From contig NZ_DGUZ01000015.1 in the NCBI RefSeq assembly GCF_002394865.1, positions 35,422 through 99,421 on the forward strand: 64,000 bases of DNA. The letters are read 5' to 3'. A program made the position numbers and the translations under genes. Source of the DNA: Fibrobacter sp. UBA4297 (lineage in GTDB: Bacteria; Fibrobacterota; Fibrobacteria; Fibrobacterales; Fibrobacteraceae). This document shows, piece by piece, positions 15,822 to 25,012 of the stretch; within the stretch, counting starts at the first letter, position 1; every line of letters begins with the position of its first letter. The notes beneath the pieces are model-generated. The model worked only from the letters and a program-made list of their open reading frames with translations, ran no database searches and was not told where the DNA came from.

Positions 15822-18029
15822 TTATTCTTCTGGCTCTTCAATGCCGGACAAATACCATGTGCCACTTGTCGTCGGAGTAAAACGATAAACCATCCCGTCA
15901 ACATCCACGGTATAAAGCATGGTGCTTACGCGGGTTCCGCCTGCAAAACGGCTCAAGTCTAGCGGGTCCGGCAAAGAAACGCCTTCCCTTTCACGCAATT
16001 CAACTTTACCCCACCGAGTTTCGCTACCGGATTTAACGCAACTCCAAAGCGCCGAAGTTTCCTTGTTCCAATGCAAGCCCACATTCGAAAGTGTATCGCA
16101 GCTTCCTAGACTATCGCGATACACATAGCTGACAGATGTTACAGTATCAACATCAAACCACATGTTCAACGCAGTGCATCTATAGTATACCCCATCGTAC
16201 CTTTTTACAGTATTGAGCAACGCCCAGGAACAAATATCACCCGCCTTTTCCGGAGCAGTAAGTTTTTCCTTGTCTACAGAATGCCACTTACCATCCTCGC
16301 ACATGTAATATTCATCATCGTAAATTTTTTTCAAATAGTTATAGGGAACCACATTTTCACATGTATCCATGTTAATCACAGGAGCATTCGCTTCGGCACT
16401 ATCGAGCTTACGCCATTTGTACACCACGCTGGAATCACTCCTTTTCAAGCCACTATTTTCGCAAATAAAATAATTCAAACTGTCCTTTGATATCTTTCTC
16501 AGTTGTTTTTCAGTGCACGGTTCACCCGCATAGACTGGCCACGGGATTTCGGCCCATACGCTATCGCCAGCAGCGTAATCCGCATAACTACGACATCCAT
16601 AATAAATTCCAAGGTGTTTCCCCTTTTCATTATCCTTTGCACAATGGCCGATAGAGTATGTCAACGAATCCACCTCAAACCATTTTGTATTAATGCACTG
16701 CACATATAAATTATCCAGCTTTTTCGTATCGCCATAACCATTGGTATAGCACCCTCCGAATTTCGCGGTCGCTTTCGCTTCGATATACTTTGCAAAAGCC
16801 GCAGAATCTTTCCGGGAAATTTCCTTACCGGCATACTTATCGTTCCAGGCACAATTATCCGATTTGTCGCATTCGCAAATAAACAACGAATCCCTAGCAT
16901 AAATAGCCACGCCATTCTTGGAACTCCCACAGGAACCATAATAGCTATCTAGCAGTTTATCATGGTGCACATTCTTTTTCCAGATATTCGAATTATTTTC
17001 ACACAAATATTCATCGCCCTTGAACGAGACAATAGACTTCATATTACGCAGACACAGTCCAAGGGTATCCTCGATAGGATTTTTTAATCTCCATTGCGCA
17101 TCATATCCGCTATAGCCATTTGGGTCATAATAAAAACATTTTCCATAGAACTTACTAAACTTCTTCTCGATTCTCACAAAATCTTTCGTCGTGAATTTCA
17201 TTTCATAAATTTGGCTAAAAAAGTCCTTCTGCATATATTTCAAGTCCACAGCAGTATCCCTCGAAACACTCCGGAATACAGTCACGAGTGAATCTTCGTC
17301 AGGGACATTTTCAAAAGTCGAAAGCCATGCATCTGCCGCCGTAATAGCCATCGCCGTATCCACAAAGTTCTTCTCGGCATAGTAATCTCGCAACTTCTTA
17401 AAATCACTATAGAACAAACTATCCGAAATTTCGTGCCTGCAAATCACATACAAAAGCAAATCGCTAAACCCAAGGCCGTGAGAAGAAATTTCATACGTTT
17501 TGATTTGATTTGCATTGAGGCCAAACCGTTTCGACATTTCTTCCAAAACCGTATCTTCGGCATCTGTAAAACTGTAATTTTCCTGCTTTACAAAATGCTC
17601 GATACGCGAAGAAGCTAGCGCCATGTAAATATTCTGGCTGATGTTATAGTTGCGGCTATTCGAATTTAGGCGATGGTACTGCGTAAATTCCATCTTGGAT
17701 TTTTCGTCATACGTAAACTCCGTTACAATTCTCAAAAGCGGATATTCAACATCCTTGGAATCCATGGTGAAACGATTTCCCTTCCAACTCGTAGAATCCT
17801 TCGACAACTCGATTGTATCTACAGCATTCAGTTGCCCATCAACAACTTCAATACGGACCATTGAAGGCTTCATCGTTGGCAAAAACTCAACCGCTACACT
17901 CACTGACGCCGGTGAATACTGGTATCCGTTTTCGTCCATTCGGGTAACAATTACGCCATCATCGTTATCGGAACAGGCGGCAAAATACAACGCCGCAAAC
18001 ATCGTCAAAACAGCACTTTTAAATTTCAT
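15822..18029 (-). CDS. Tandem paralogous lipoprotein 3 (longest, eight or so cysteine modules)
   Basis: This is the last and longest of three paralogs (735 residues from the chosen start). It has a lipobox (YFAAC), then NGYQYSPASV, a beta-rich section, the shared core CRHEISDSLFYSDF and ADAWLSTF, and a long run of cysteine modules (IWKK, LFICECD, KWFEVDS, YYMCEDGKWHSVD, YYRCTALNMWFDVD). A final segment begins near RFAGGTRVSTMLYTVDVDG and looks like a separate small beta domain. GGAGGAA just before two adjacent ATGs sets the start at 18029 or 18032. The previous gene ends at 18044, so translation is coupled. No catalytic motif is visible; a surface binding or adhesion role is only a guess. Confidence 0.8.
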   Translation of the reverse strand: MKFKSAVLTMFAALYFAACSDNDDGVIVTRMDENGYQYSPASVSVAVEFLPTMKPSMVRIEVVDGQLNAVDTIELSKDSTSWKGNRFTMDSKDVEYPLLRIVTEFTYDEKSKMEFTQYHRLNSNSRNYNISQNIYMALASSRIEHFVKQENYSFTDAEDTVLEEMSKRFGLNANQIKTYEISSHGLGFSDLLLYVICRHEISDSLFYSDFKKLRDYYAEKNFVDTAMAITAADAWLSTFENVPDEDSLVTVFRSVSRDTAVDLKYMQKDFFSQIYEMKFTTKDFVRIEKKFSKFYGKCFYYDPNGYSGYDAQWRLKNPIEDTLGLCLRNMKSIVSFKGDEYLCENNSNIWKKNVHHDKLLDSYYGSCGSSKNGVAIYARDSLFICECDKSDNCAWNDKYAGKEISRKDSAAFAKYIEAKATAKFGGCYTNGYGDTKKLDNLYVQCINTKWFEVDSLTYSIGHCAKDNEKGKHLGIYYGCRSYADYAAGDSVWAEIPWPVYAGEPCTEKQLRKISKDSLNYFICENSGLKRSDSSVVYKWRKLDSAEANAPVINMDTCENVVPYNYLKKIYDDEYYMCEDGKWHSVDKEKLTAPEKAGDICSWALLNTVKRYDGVYYRCTALNMWFDVDTVTSVSYVYRDSLGSCDTLSNVGLHWNKETSALWSCVKSGSETRWGKVELREREGVSLPDPLDLSRFAGGTRVSTMLYTVDVDGMVYRFTPTTSGTWYLSGIEEPEE

Positions 18030-18043
18030 CATTTCCTCCAAAA

Positions 18044-19720
18044 TCATTTATCTTGTTTTTGCCAATAGTAATCGCAACCGGGATCAAATCGTATTTCAGG
18101 CACTACAACACCATCTTCATTTTTACACGCATCCGTTGCTTCACAGACAAAAGAAAAACCTTCATGTTCTACGACTTCGCCAAAATGTATATAATAGCAT
18201 TCTTCCCCATAATATTCTGGAGCCGATATTTCCTTCCATATATTCAGCCACGCCAAGTAATGATCATCATACCGGCTCCCTTCACACGAATAGTAAGCTC
18301 CCAAATGTTCTGCTTTATCCCTTGAACAGCCTCCCAGATAATACGTCAGTGAATCAATCCGCACCCATTTACCTAATTGGCACTCGACAAAAACACTATC
18401 CAGTAGATATTTTTCGTCCGAAGAGGAATTGTTCGATCGGCAAGTTCCAAATTTTTGCACCCCCCTCGCATTCAAAACGGGCACATACAGCGAGTCACCT
18501 TCCCCGATATCCTTATTCACATACTTATCCGACCAAGAGCACTTATCACCTTTACATTCGCAGAAGAACAGTGAATCCTTCATATAAAAAAACTGATTTT
18601 TTGTCGCAGAAGAACCGCACTCCCCAAACCTGTATTTCAACAAAGTATCGATTTCGCTTTCGACTTTCCATATATTATCTTTTTCTTTGCACAAGTAATA
18701 CGCATCGTTATATTCAGCAACGGTAGAAGTCTGCATCAGGCACAAGCCAAGCGAATCCTCAACAGGGTCCACCAATCGATAATAACACGTAGACGACCAA
18801 CCTTCATTTTCGCAGGGGCAAACAAACTTGCGGCCATAAAACTCACTTTCTTTATTTTCTATTGCCACCTGGTTATTATAACTATTGCATGGCGGCATAG
18901 TCATTCCATACATACGTTCAAAAACACGACCATAATTGGCATAGCTGACAAACAAAGTATCTCTCGAGAAGCTCTTGAAAGTAGGCCTGTTATTTTTATC
19001 TTTGCCCGGAGCAAAAGTAGAAAGCCACGCATCCGCAGCACGGACAATCATTGAAGAATCGATTTTCCCCGTCTTGGCAAAATATTCATTCAGTTCCTTG
19101 TAATCGTCATAAAAAAAGCGATCCGAAATTTCGTGACGGCAGTAAAGGTACGGTTCATACAATTCCCAACGATTAACATAGTTAACATCCCTGAACCGGT
19201 ATGTATTCCACGCATTAAAATCGGCCTTGAAAATATCCGTCATCTCGGAATACGCCTTTTCTTCGGCTTTAAAGAAATCATAACCCTCTTTCTGCACCAA
19301 CGTTTCAATGCGCCCCACCGCTAGCGATGCATTGAGATTCAGTTTCAAGTCTTTGTTGGATTCACGCAAATGCACATACTGCGGGAACTCCACCTTCTTT
19401 TTCCCGTCCGAAAAGACCGCAACAAGCTTCACGTAAGGATTTTCATAATCACATTCAGAAACCTTAAAGACAAACGCATTCTTAATGGTCGAATCCAGAG
19501 CAACCTCGATAGAATCCAGCGAATTCAACATGCTGTCAACACGGATAACCTTTACGGATTCAGGAACCAAGGGAGGAGCGTATTCAATTACACCCTGCAA
19601 CTCCGTAGGAGAATACCGGAATCCGACATCGTCATACCTCGCCAAGACATGTTCTTCACTTTCAGAACATGATACCAAGCTCAACAAGGCAAACAAAAGC
19701 CAGATTGCTCTCATTCTCAT
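18044..19720 (-). CDS. Tandem paralogous lipoprotein 2
   Basis: The middle paralog (about 558 residues) has a signal peptide with lipobox LVSC and the shared opening RYDDVGFRYSP. The core follows: GRIETLVQKEGYDF, YCRHEISDRFFYDDYKEL, RAADAWLSTF and SRDTLF. About five cysteine modules come next (LCKEKDNIWKVES, LFFCECKGDKCSWSDKYV, YYSCEG). It is shorter at the C terminus than paralog 3 and longer than paralog 1. The ribosome binding site GAGGAG overlaps the stop codon of paralog 1; a GTG at 19723 and an ATG at 19714 are alternative starts. Function is unknown. Confidence 0.8.
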   Translation of the reverse strand: MRMRAIWLLFALLSLVSCSESEEHVLARYDDVGFRYSPTELQGVIEYAPPLVPESVKVIRVDSMLNSLDSIEVALDSTIKNAFVFKVSECDYENPYVKLVAVFSDGKKKVEFPQYVHLRESNKDLKLNLNASLAVGRIETLVQKEGYDFFKAEEKAYSEMTDIFKADFNAWNTYRFRDVNYVNRWELYEPYLYCRHEISDRFFYDDYKELNEYFAKTGKIDSSMIVRAADAWLSTFAPGKDKNNRPTFKSFSRDTLFVSYANYGRVFERMYGMTMPPCNSYNNQVAIENKESEFYGRKFVCPCENEGWSSTCYYRLVDPVEDSLGLCLMQTSTVAEYNDAYYLCKEKDNIWKVESEIDTLLKYRFGECGSSATKNQFFYMKDSLFFCECKGDKCSWSDKYVNKDIGEGDSLYVPVLNARGVQKFGTCRSNNSSSDEKYLLDSVFVECQLGKWVRIDSLTYYLGGCSRDKAEHLGAYYSCEGSRYDDHYLAWLNIWKEISAPEYYGEECYYIHFGEVVEHEGFSFVCEATDACKNEDGVVVPEIRFDPGCDYYWQKQDK

Positions 19721-19726
19721 CACCTA

Positions 19727-21154
19727 TTACTCCTCTTCATTCTCCACCAATTTCCACGAAACCCGGTAATCGCGACCGAGCCAGGTACAGCTCACGAATA
19801 CGCTATCGATTTGCCTCACTTCACCATCCAATTTTTCCGAGCACTTGCCAAAAAGTTGGACCGCCCGCGCATTCAACACAGATGCATATAAACTATCATC
19901 TTTATTAAACGTACTATCGACATACTTGTCCGTCCAATCGCAACGGCTTAAGCTATCGCATTCACAGACAAACAGAGAATCACTCAAATAGCCCAACTCA
20001 CCATTGGATATATAATGACCCTTACAATTTCCATACATCTTGTTCAAAATCGTATCGCGATTAGATTCCACGTTCCATACCGCGGAGCCGGACCTGCAGC
20101 GGTAATAAGCACCACTACTCACGGCAGCGGAATCCTTACTGTACAGGCACACTCCAACCGAGTCCTCTAGCAATGTCTGCATACGCCAAAAGCCAAGTCC
20201 CCTGTCATAAACAAAGGTACGCCCATTAAACGAACTGTACTTGTTTTTCAATTCAAAAAAAACGTCCTTGTATGTTCCAAATCCACTGAACTCGAAAGAA
20301 ACTCCATACGCATGCTTAAAAAAGTTTTTATCGAATTGCCCTATGTTCACGACAGAATCTCTCGAAAGGCTCCTGTATTGAGTATTCCCATCATCATCGT
20401 CATAAGCAACAAATGTAGAAAGCCAGGCATCCGCCGACTTCGCCATCAAGGAGGAATCCGCAAGGCCACTCTTGGCAAAACTTTCTCGGTACTCCTTGAA
20501 TGTACTATAGAAAACGCTATCCGAAATTTCGTGGCGGCAATAGATGTACATCAAGAGACCATTCAAGTTGGCCTCATTTCCCGCGTATTCATAAACATCG
20601 AAACGGTTCGAAAAAATGCTATTCCATACGGTGTTAAAATTTGTTACAAGAGTATAGGCAAACTGCATTTCTATCATCGTCCGAGTCATCGCCGAATCAA
20701 ATTCGAGCCCCTGCTCCCGCATCAACGTTTCAATACGCCCAGACATCACCGCTTCGGGGAGGTTCAGCTCAATTTCAATATTGGAATCTCTCAAGCGCAC
20801 ATACTGAGCAAATTCCATCTTTGCATTTTTACCCAACGGAAATACCGGCGCAATCTTTACAAACGGATGTTCGTAATCACGATCGTCCACCTTAAAGGCA
20901 TACTCCCCGTTATAATTCTTTTCAACAGGCACTTCAATAGAATCTACGGGATAAAGTTTTTCGTCAAGACGTACAATCTTGACTTTTTCCGGTTTCATGT
21001 TCTTGAGGTAATGGACCGTTCCGCGCATATACGCAGGAGAATATTGATACCCGTCTTTATCGTAGCGGGCGATGACTTCGTCACCGCCATCGACACTAGA
21101 ACAGGCCACAATGCTCAAAAGAGCAAACAGCAGCGCAAAAGCCGCTTTTTTCAT
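19727..21154 (-). CDS. Tandem paralogous lipoprotein 1 (shortest, first in operon)
   Basis: About 475 residues, with lipobox SIVAC and then RYDKDGYQYSPAYM. The core shared with its two neighbours is present: GRIETLMREQGLEF, YIYCRHEISDSVFYSTFKEY, KSADAWLSTF and SLSRDSVV. Only about three cysteine modules follow (YYRCRSGSAVWNVES, LFVCECDSLSRCDWTDKYV, VFVSCTW). GGGAG spaced eight bases from the ATG at 21154 favours that start over 21160. A TATATTTG box lies 22 bases upstream. It leads a three-gene operon with steadily longer products. Confidence 0.8.
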   Translation of the reverse strand: MKKAAFALLFALLSIVACSSVDGGDEVIARYDKDGYQYSPAYMRGTVHYLKNMKPEKVKIVRLDEKLYPVDSIEVPVEKNYNGEYAFKVDDRDYEHPFVKIAPVFPLGKNAKMEFAQYVRLRDSNIEIELNLPEAVMSGRIETLMREQGLEFDSAMTRTMIEMQFAYTLVTNFNTVWNSIFSNRFDVYEYAGNEANLNGLLMYIYCRHEISDSVFYSTFKEYRESFAKSGLADSSLMAKSADAWLSTFVAYDDDDGNTQYRSLSRDSVVNIGQFDKNFFKHAYGVSFEFSGFGTYKDVFFELKNKYSSFNGRTFVYDRGLGFWRMQTLLEDSVGVCLYSKDSAAVSSGAYYRCRSGSAVWNVESNRDTILNKMYGNCKGHYISNGELGYLSDSLFVCECDSLSRCDWTDKYVDSTFNKDDSLYASVLNARAVQLFGKCSEKLDGEVRQIDSVFVSCTWLGRDYRVSWKLVENEEE

Positions 21155-21176
21155 TTTCATTTCTCCCTATTTTCTG

Positions 21177-21184
21177 CAAATATA
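21177..21184 (-). promoter_or_regulatory. TATATTTG box of the three-lipoprotein operon
   Basis: It lies 22 bases before the preferred ATG, with GGGAG between them. This promoter therefore has a normal short leader, unlike the leaderless set. Confidence 0.45.
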
Positions 21185-21220
21185 CAAACTCTATTTAGAA
21201 CAGAGTATATAAAACAGGCA

Positions 21221-21313
21221 ATCCGGCCTAAAGGCCGGATGAAATGCTGAAAGGCGGAACTATTTAACAAGATGGCGATTCCCGATCATCCCCGTCATCC
21301 CCGTCATCCCCGT
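21221..21313. repeat. Palindrome and 9-bp tandem repeat
   Basis: A perfect palindrome ATCCGGCC-taaa-GGCCGGAT spans 21221-21240. Three exact head-to-tail copies of CATCCCCGT follow at 21287-21313. Further on CGTCGGGAATGAC resembles the arm of the ATGAC palindrome family. No gene is present between 21155 and 21361. Confidence 0.7.
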
Positions 21314-21361
21314 CAAGCGAGGACAGGCGTCGGGAATGACAATCGTCGAGATGCGCTCGGA

Positions 21362-22717
21362 TTATTTATCCAGCGGAAGCATCAAGATACGGGACTTGCG
21401 CTTTTGATTGTAATGTTCACGCTTGGAAGGCGGGAGTTCGTCAACTGTACCATCTTCAAAACCAAGCTGGTAGAACCAATCAAGCGCCTGGGTCGTAAGT
21501 AAGAACAACTTCTTGTAGCCCTTCATGCGGCCAAGCGAAATCAGGTGACGCACAATTGCATCGCCAATGCCCGACTTGCGGTAGTTCGCACCGACAGCGA
21601 TGCCAGCAACTTCGGCCATTCCATTTTCAAACGCATGGAGCGCACCGCAGCCGTGAACGCTATTATCAATGCTATAGACAACGTAATCATCCAGTTTTTC
21701 GGAAATAGATTCCTGCGTACGCGGCACAAGGTAACCTTTTGCAATGTAATCCTGCATGATACGGAGGATATCCGGGATGTCTTCGATAGTCGCCGGGCGG
21801 ATACTGGAGTACTGGTTTGCGTACACCATGGTGCCGTCACCGCGGGCAGAGAATACTTCTTGCAGCACGCTGCCCTGGAATTCACCGCTCAACAAGTGAA
21901 CACGGTTTGCGCCCGCTTCGCAAGCGTTAATGGCGTTCATCAGGTAATCCATCTGTGCAAAGTCAAGCACATCGGAATTGAGTTCCAGAAGTTCCTTCGC
22001 CTGGTCCACGTCCATCGCAGAAATAAGCCCGTTGTCCGTCGGTTCAAGATACTTCGTATTCTTGCCCGTCACAAGACCTTCGAGCTTGATGCCGCTTTCA
22101 CTTCCGATAAAGAACAACTTCCCGACTTTAAGGTACTTGCAGAGTTCAGTTGCAAGTTCCGTACTCGAAATGTTGTAGGCACGCCCAATCTTATTCCAGC
22201 CAATCGGCGGGATGATCGGCACAAATTTCTCGTTCATGAGCTGTTCGAGCAAGTCGCGCTGGATGCGTTCAATACGGCCGGTGCGCATGTAGTCGACACC
22301 GTTGATGACGCCCATGCTGCGTGCCAAAATCCAGTTGCCCTGAATGCCGCTAAGCCCGCTCGCCGTGAGGTGGCTCATGATACGCTGAGCCACTCCCAAA
22401 GACGCCTGCTCCACAAGCGGGAGCGCCTCTTCGTTCGTGAGTCTCACGCCGTTATGGAATTCCGTTTCAAGGCCCCATGCCTTGAGCTGAGCGTCAATGC
22501 TATTTCGCGTGCCCGGCACGATAATTATACGGATGCCCGCCTTATGCAAAAGGGCGATATCGCGCATCAGCACGGGGAACATCGGATGGTCCATCAGGCT
22601 ATCGTCAATCTTCAGGACAAAAAGCTGCCCCTTGAACCTATCCATGTAGCCAAACACTTCCCGGATGAATCCGGCAACTTCGAAGTGCTGAGAATAAAAA
22701 TCAGACGCTGTACTCAT
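21362..22717 (-). CDS. argA: Amino-acid N-acetyltransferase (N-acetylglutamate synthase)
   Basis: The 451-residue protein fuses an amino-acid-kinase-like domain (about residues 30-290; IRIIIVPGTR, ISSTELATELCKYL) to a C-terminal GNAT domain (about 300-451). In the GNAT part, VAGIAVGANYRKSGIGDAIVRHLI carries the acetyl-CoA loop. This two-domain layout is that of ArgA, which makes N-acetylglutamate, the first step of arginine synthesis. The kinase-like domain has no obvious phosphotransfer role and normally binds the arginine feedback inhibitor. No arg gene is adjacent. TACTTTTT lies five bases before the ATG. Confidence 0.9.
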   Translation of the reverse strand: MSTASDFYSQHFEVAGFIREVFGYMDRFKGQLFVLKIDDSLMDHPMFPVLMRDIALLHKAGIRIIIVPGTRNSIDAQLKAWGLETEFHNGVRLTNEEALPLVEQASLGVAQRIMSHLTASGLSGIQGNWILARSMGVINGVDYMRTGRIERIQRDLLEQLMNEKFVPIIPPIGWNKIGRAYNISSTELATELCKYLKVGKLFFIGSESGIKLEGLVTGKNTKYLEPTDNGLISAMDVDQAKELLELNSDVLDFAQMDYLMNAINACEAGANRVHLLSGEFQGSVLQEVFSARGDGTMVYANQYSSIRPATIEDIPDILRIMQDYIAKGYLVPRTQESISEKLDDYVVYSIDNSVHGCGALHAFENGMAEVAGIAVGANYRKSGIGDAIVRHLISLGRMKGYKKLFLLTTQALDWFYQLGFEDGTVDELPPSKREHYNQKRKSRILMLPLDK

Positions 22718-22722
22718 GCGCT

Positions 22723-22730
22723 AAAAAGTA
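22723..22730 (-). promoter_or_regulatory. TACTTTTT box before argA
   Basis: It is five bases upstream of the ATG with no ribosome binding site; leaderless candidate. Confidence 0.35.
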
Positions 22731-22739
22731 GCAAAACAA

Positions 22740-23549
22740 CTAAGGGGCTACAACATCCAACAGCTCCACTTCGAACACCAAAAGCGCGTTCGGCGGAATC
22801 GAAGGAGGAGCGCCCGTCTCACCGTAAGCCAAGGCACTCGGAATCCACGCCCTGACCTTTTCGCCAACCTTCATTTCAAGGAGCAGATCCTGCCAGCCTT
22901 CGATGACAGAGGTCACAGCAAACTCCATCGGAGCGCCGCGTTTGACACTATTGTCAAATTCAACACCGTTTAGGAGCGAACCGACGTAGTGGACTTTAAC
23001 CTTGTCGGTCGCCTTGGGCTTAATTCCAGTTCCTTCCTTGAGGATGAGATACTGCACGCCCTTTTTCGTGACCCAGATTCTCGGATCCTGGATGTTCTTT
23101 GCAAGGAATGCCGCCTGGTCGCTCAACGACTTGCGTGCAGCCGACGCCTCGTCAATATCCTTTTGTATCTGCATCTGGTTGAGCAAGTCCTGAAGCGCGG
23201 CTTCTGACTGGGAATCCGTCATAAGGATTTCGCGAGAGGAATCTAAGACATCGCGCATGGCATCCATAAGGACATCAAGCTTTACGGGCACATTGATATT
23301 CGAGACAGCCCTGCCAAAGTCAACGCCAAGCGCATAGCTGTAGCGGTCTACGGCATTGTCCAAAAAGACCTTCTGTTCATGGGATTCGCCAGGTTCTGGC
23401 ACCGGGTTCAAATCAGGAGCCGATGGGGCAGTTTTCTCTTCAGCAACCGGGGCGATACACGGGCTAACAGCGGGTGCAGGTTTACTGCCACCGCATGCGA
23501 CAAGAGCTCCCCCAATAAAAATGATCGGCAAACAACGAAAATTTTTCAT
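22740..23549 (-). CDS. FKBP-type peptidyl-prolyl isomerase lipoprotein
   Basis: The 269-residue product has a lipobox at about residue 19 (ALVACGG) and a helical FkpA/Mip-type dimerisation region (residues 50-160, DRYSYALGVDFGRAV and later helices). A C-terminal FKBP domain (about 175-269) contains VKVHYVGSLLNGVEFDNS, VIEGWQDLLLEMKVGEK and IPPNALLVFEVELLDV. It should catalyse proline isomerisation and help folding in the periplasm or at the outer membrane. It ends 22 bases before argA starts, but argA has its own candidate promoter. Confidence 0.92.
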   Translation of the reverse strand: MKNFRCLPIIFIGGALVACGGSKPAPAVSPCIAPVAEEKTAPSAPDLNPVPEPGESHEQKVFLDNAVDRYSYALGVDFGRAVSNINVPVKLDVLMDAMRDVLDSSREILMTDSQSEAALQDLLNQMQIQKDIDEASAARKSLSDQAAFLAKNIQDPRIWVTKKGVQYLILKEGTGIKPKATDKVKVHYVGSLLNGVEFDNSVKRGAPMEFAVTSVIEGWQDLLLEMKVGEKVRAWIPSALAYGETGAPPSIPPNALLVFEVELLDVVAP

Positions 23550-23721
23550 AAAATCAGATCCGATACTGAATTACGCTCCTTAAAAATACCTTTTTTAGCT
23601 AAAAAATGGAAAAAAATGTGTTCTATATCTCTAATTTACTATAAATGTAAAGAAAATCACACACTACCCCTTTAAAAATACTTACTTTTTTGCTATCTTC
23701 GCATTGAAAGGAAAATTTACA

Positions 23722-23970
23722 ATGAATAAAAGCTTTAAGTGTTATATAGATTCGGCAACAGCACAAAAAGCGCTATTCGAAGAATCCATTAATAACGTTA
23801 AAGACGCCCTTGAAAAAGCTGTAGCGGAATCCACAATACAAGATGACCAGGAAATTCAGCTTATCAGGAAGTCTGAACCTGTCTACTCGACCGGCTGGCT
23901 AAAGGGTTCCCTCTCCTATCCGTGGGCAATCGTAAGCGTCATCATACCGTCGATCATCGAAAATCTGTAA
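23722..23970 (+). CDS. Small hypothetical protein
   Basis: An 82-residue frame begins MNKSFKCYID at an ATG preceded by AAAGGAAAA, and is followed by a strong terminator. It is acidic and helical in the middle (KDALEKAVAES) and ends with a hydrophobic stretch (WAIVSVIIPSII). No family is recognised. The promoter, ribosome binding site and terminator together make it a likely gene rather than a chance frame. A TTG at 23704 is a possible longer start. Confidence 0.55.
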   Translation: MNKSFKCYIDSATAQKALFEESINNVKDALEKAVAESTIQDDQEIQLIRKSEPVYSTGWLKGSLSYPWAIVSVIIPSIIENL

Positions 23971-23998
23971 TTTAAAGTTCATACTTTAACTCCGAAAC

Positions 23999-24026
23999 GC
24001 CCGCCCCAAGCGGGCTTTGTTTTTTT
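23999..24026 (+). terminator. Rho-independent terminator
   Basis: Perfect stem GCCCGC-cccaa-GCGGGC followed by TTTGTTTTTTT. Confidence 0.85.
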
Positions 24027-24061
24027 AAAGAAAAAACACCTTTGGCGGTTAGCCTATTTTT

Positions 24062-24088
24062 TTTATTTTTGCAAAAAACGGAGATTTT
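24062..24088 (+). promoter_or_regulatory. folD promoter box and ribosome binding site
   Basis: TATTTTTG lies 19 bases before the ATG, and CGGAG sits in between as ribosome binding site. This is a TAnnTTTG box with a normal leader. Confidence 0.4.
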
Positions 24089-24928
24089 ATGGCAGCACTC
24101 ATTTTAGACGGCAAGGCTCTTGCCAAGACTACTGAAGAAGAACTCAGCGCCCGCGTGGCAAAGCTCAAGGAAAAGACCGGCAAGACCCCGATTCTTGCGA
24201 CGATTCTCGTGGGCGACGATCCGGCAAGCGCCACTTACGTCAAGATGAAGGGCAATGCCTGCGCCCGCGTGGGCATGGAAAGCATCCGCGTGGTGATGGA
24301 CAAGAATACCACGACCGAAGAGCTCCTGGGCAAGATTCAGGAACTCAACGAAAACCCGAACGTGCACGGCATTCTCTTGCAGCACCCGGTTCCGCGCCAC
24401 ATCGATGAACGTGCCGCATTCGAAGCCATCGACGCCCGCAAGGACGTGGACGGCGTGACCTGCCTCGGCTTTGGCCGCATGTCCATGGGCGAGAAGGCTT
24501 ACGGTTGCGCAACGCCGGCCGGCATTATGCGCCTCCTCAAGGCTTACAACATTCCGCTTTCTGGCAAGCACGCTGTAGTCGTTGGCCGTAGCGCCATCCT
24601 CGGAAAGCCGATGGCCATGATGCTCCTCAACGCGAACTGCACCGTCACCATTTGCCACAGCAAGACCGAAAACCTTCCGGAATTCGTGAAGCAGGCAGAC
24701 ATTCTCGTGGGTGCAGTCGGCAAGCCGGAATTCATCAAGAAGTCCTGGATCAAGCCGGGTGCAGTCGTCGTGGACGCAGGTTACCATCCGGGCGGCGTCG
24801 GCGATATCGAAAAAGGCCTCGAAGAAGTCGCTTCCGCATACACTCCGGTTCCGGGCGGTGTAGGCCCGATGACCATCAACACCCTCATCTACCAGAGCGT
24901 GGAATCCGGAGAATCATTGATTAAATAG
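24089..24928 (+). CDS. folD: Bifunctional methylenetetrahydrofolate dehydrogenase/cyclohydrolase
   Basis: The 279-residue protein has the FolD active-site YVKMKGNAC (the Y-x3-K pair near residue 50), the LLQHPVPRHID and DGVTCLGFG folate-site segments, the NADP loop VVGRSAILGKPMAMMLL and the C-terminal PVPGGVGPMTINTL. It interconverts methylene-, methenyl- and formyl-tetrahydrofolate in the cytoplasm. Codon use is strongly biased, as in highly expressed genes here. The stop codon TAG is the first unit of a heptamer array. Confidence 0.96.
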   Translation: MAALILDGKALAKTTEEELSARVAKLKEKTGKTPILATILVGDDPASATYVKMKGNACARVGMESIRVVMDKNTTTEELLGKIQELNENPNVHGILLQHPVPRHIDERAAFEAIDARKDVDGVTCLGFGRMSMGEKAYGCATPAGIMRLLKAYNIPLSGKHAVVVGRSAILGKPMAMMLLNANCTVTICHSKTENLPEFVKQADILVGAVGKPEFIKKSWIKPGAVVVDAGYHPGGVGDIEKGLEEVASAYTPVPGGVGPMTINTLIYQSVESGESLIK

Positions 24929-25012
24929 GTTTTAGGTATTAGGTTTTAGGAGTTAGGTTAAATTAGCCCGATACCTATGACCTTGCATTCTGTTAATGGT
25001 CGGTGATTAATG
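24926..25012 (+). repeat. Heptamer array from the folD stop to the next start
   Basis: Starting exactly at the TAG stop, units TAGGTTT, TAGGTAT, TAGGTTT, TAGGAGT and TAGGTTA follow with a 7-base step. After a degenerate stretch, TTAATGG-TCGGTGA-TTAATGG continues up to the next gene and contains its ATG. Confidence 0.7.

Noticed and set aside
15815..21200. Three tandem lipoproteins considered as one broken gene
   Set aside because: Each has its own signal peptide, lipobox and ribosome binding site, and the cores are complete in all three.
24926..25012. Repeat array considered as CRISPR
   Set aside because: Units are 7 bp without spacers of constant size and no cas gene is present in the window.
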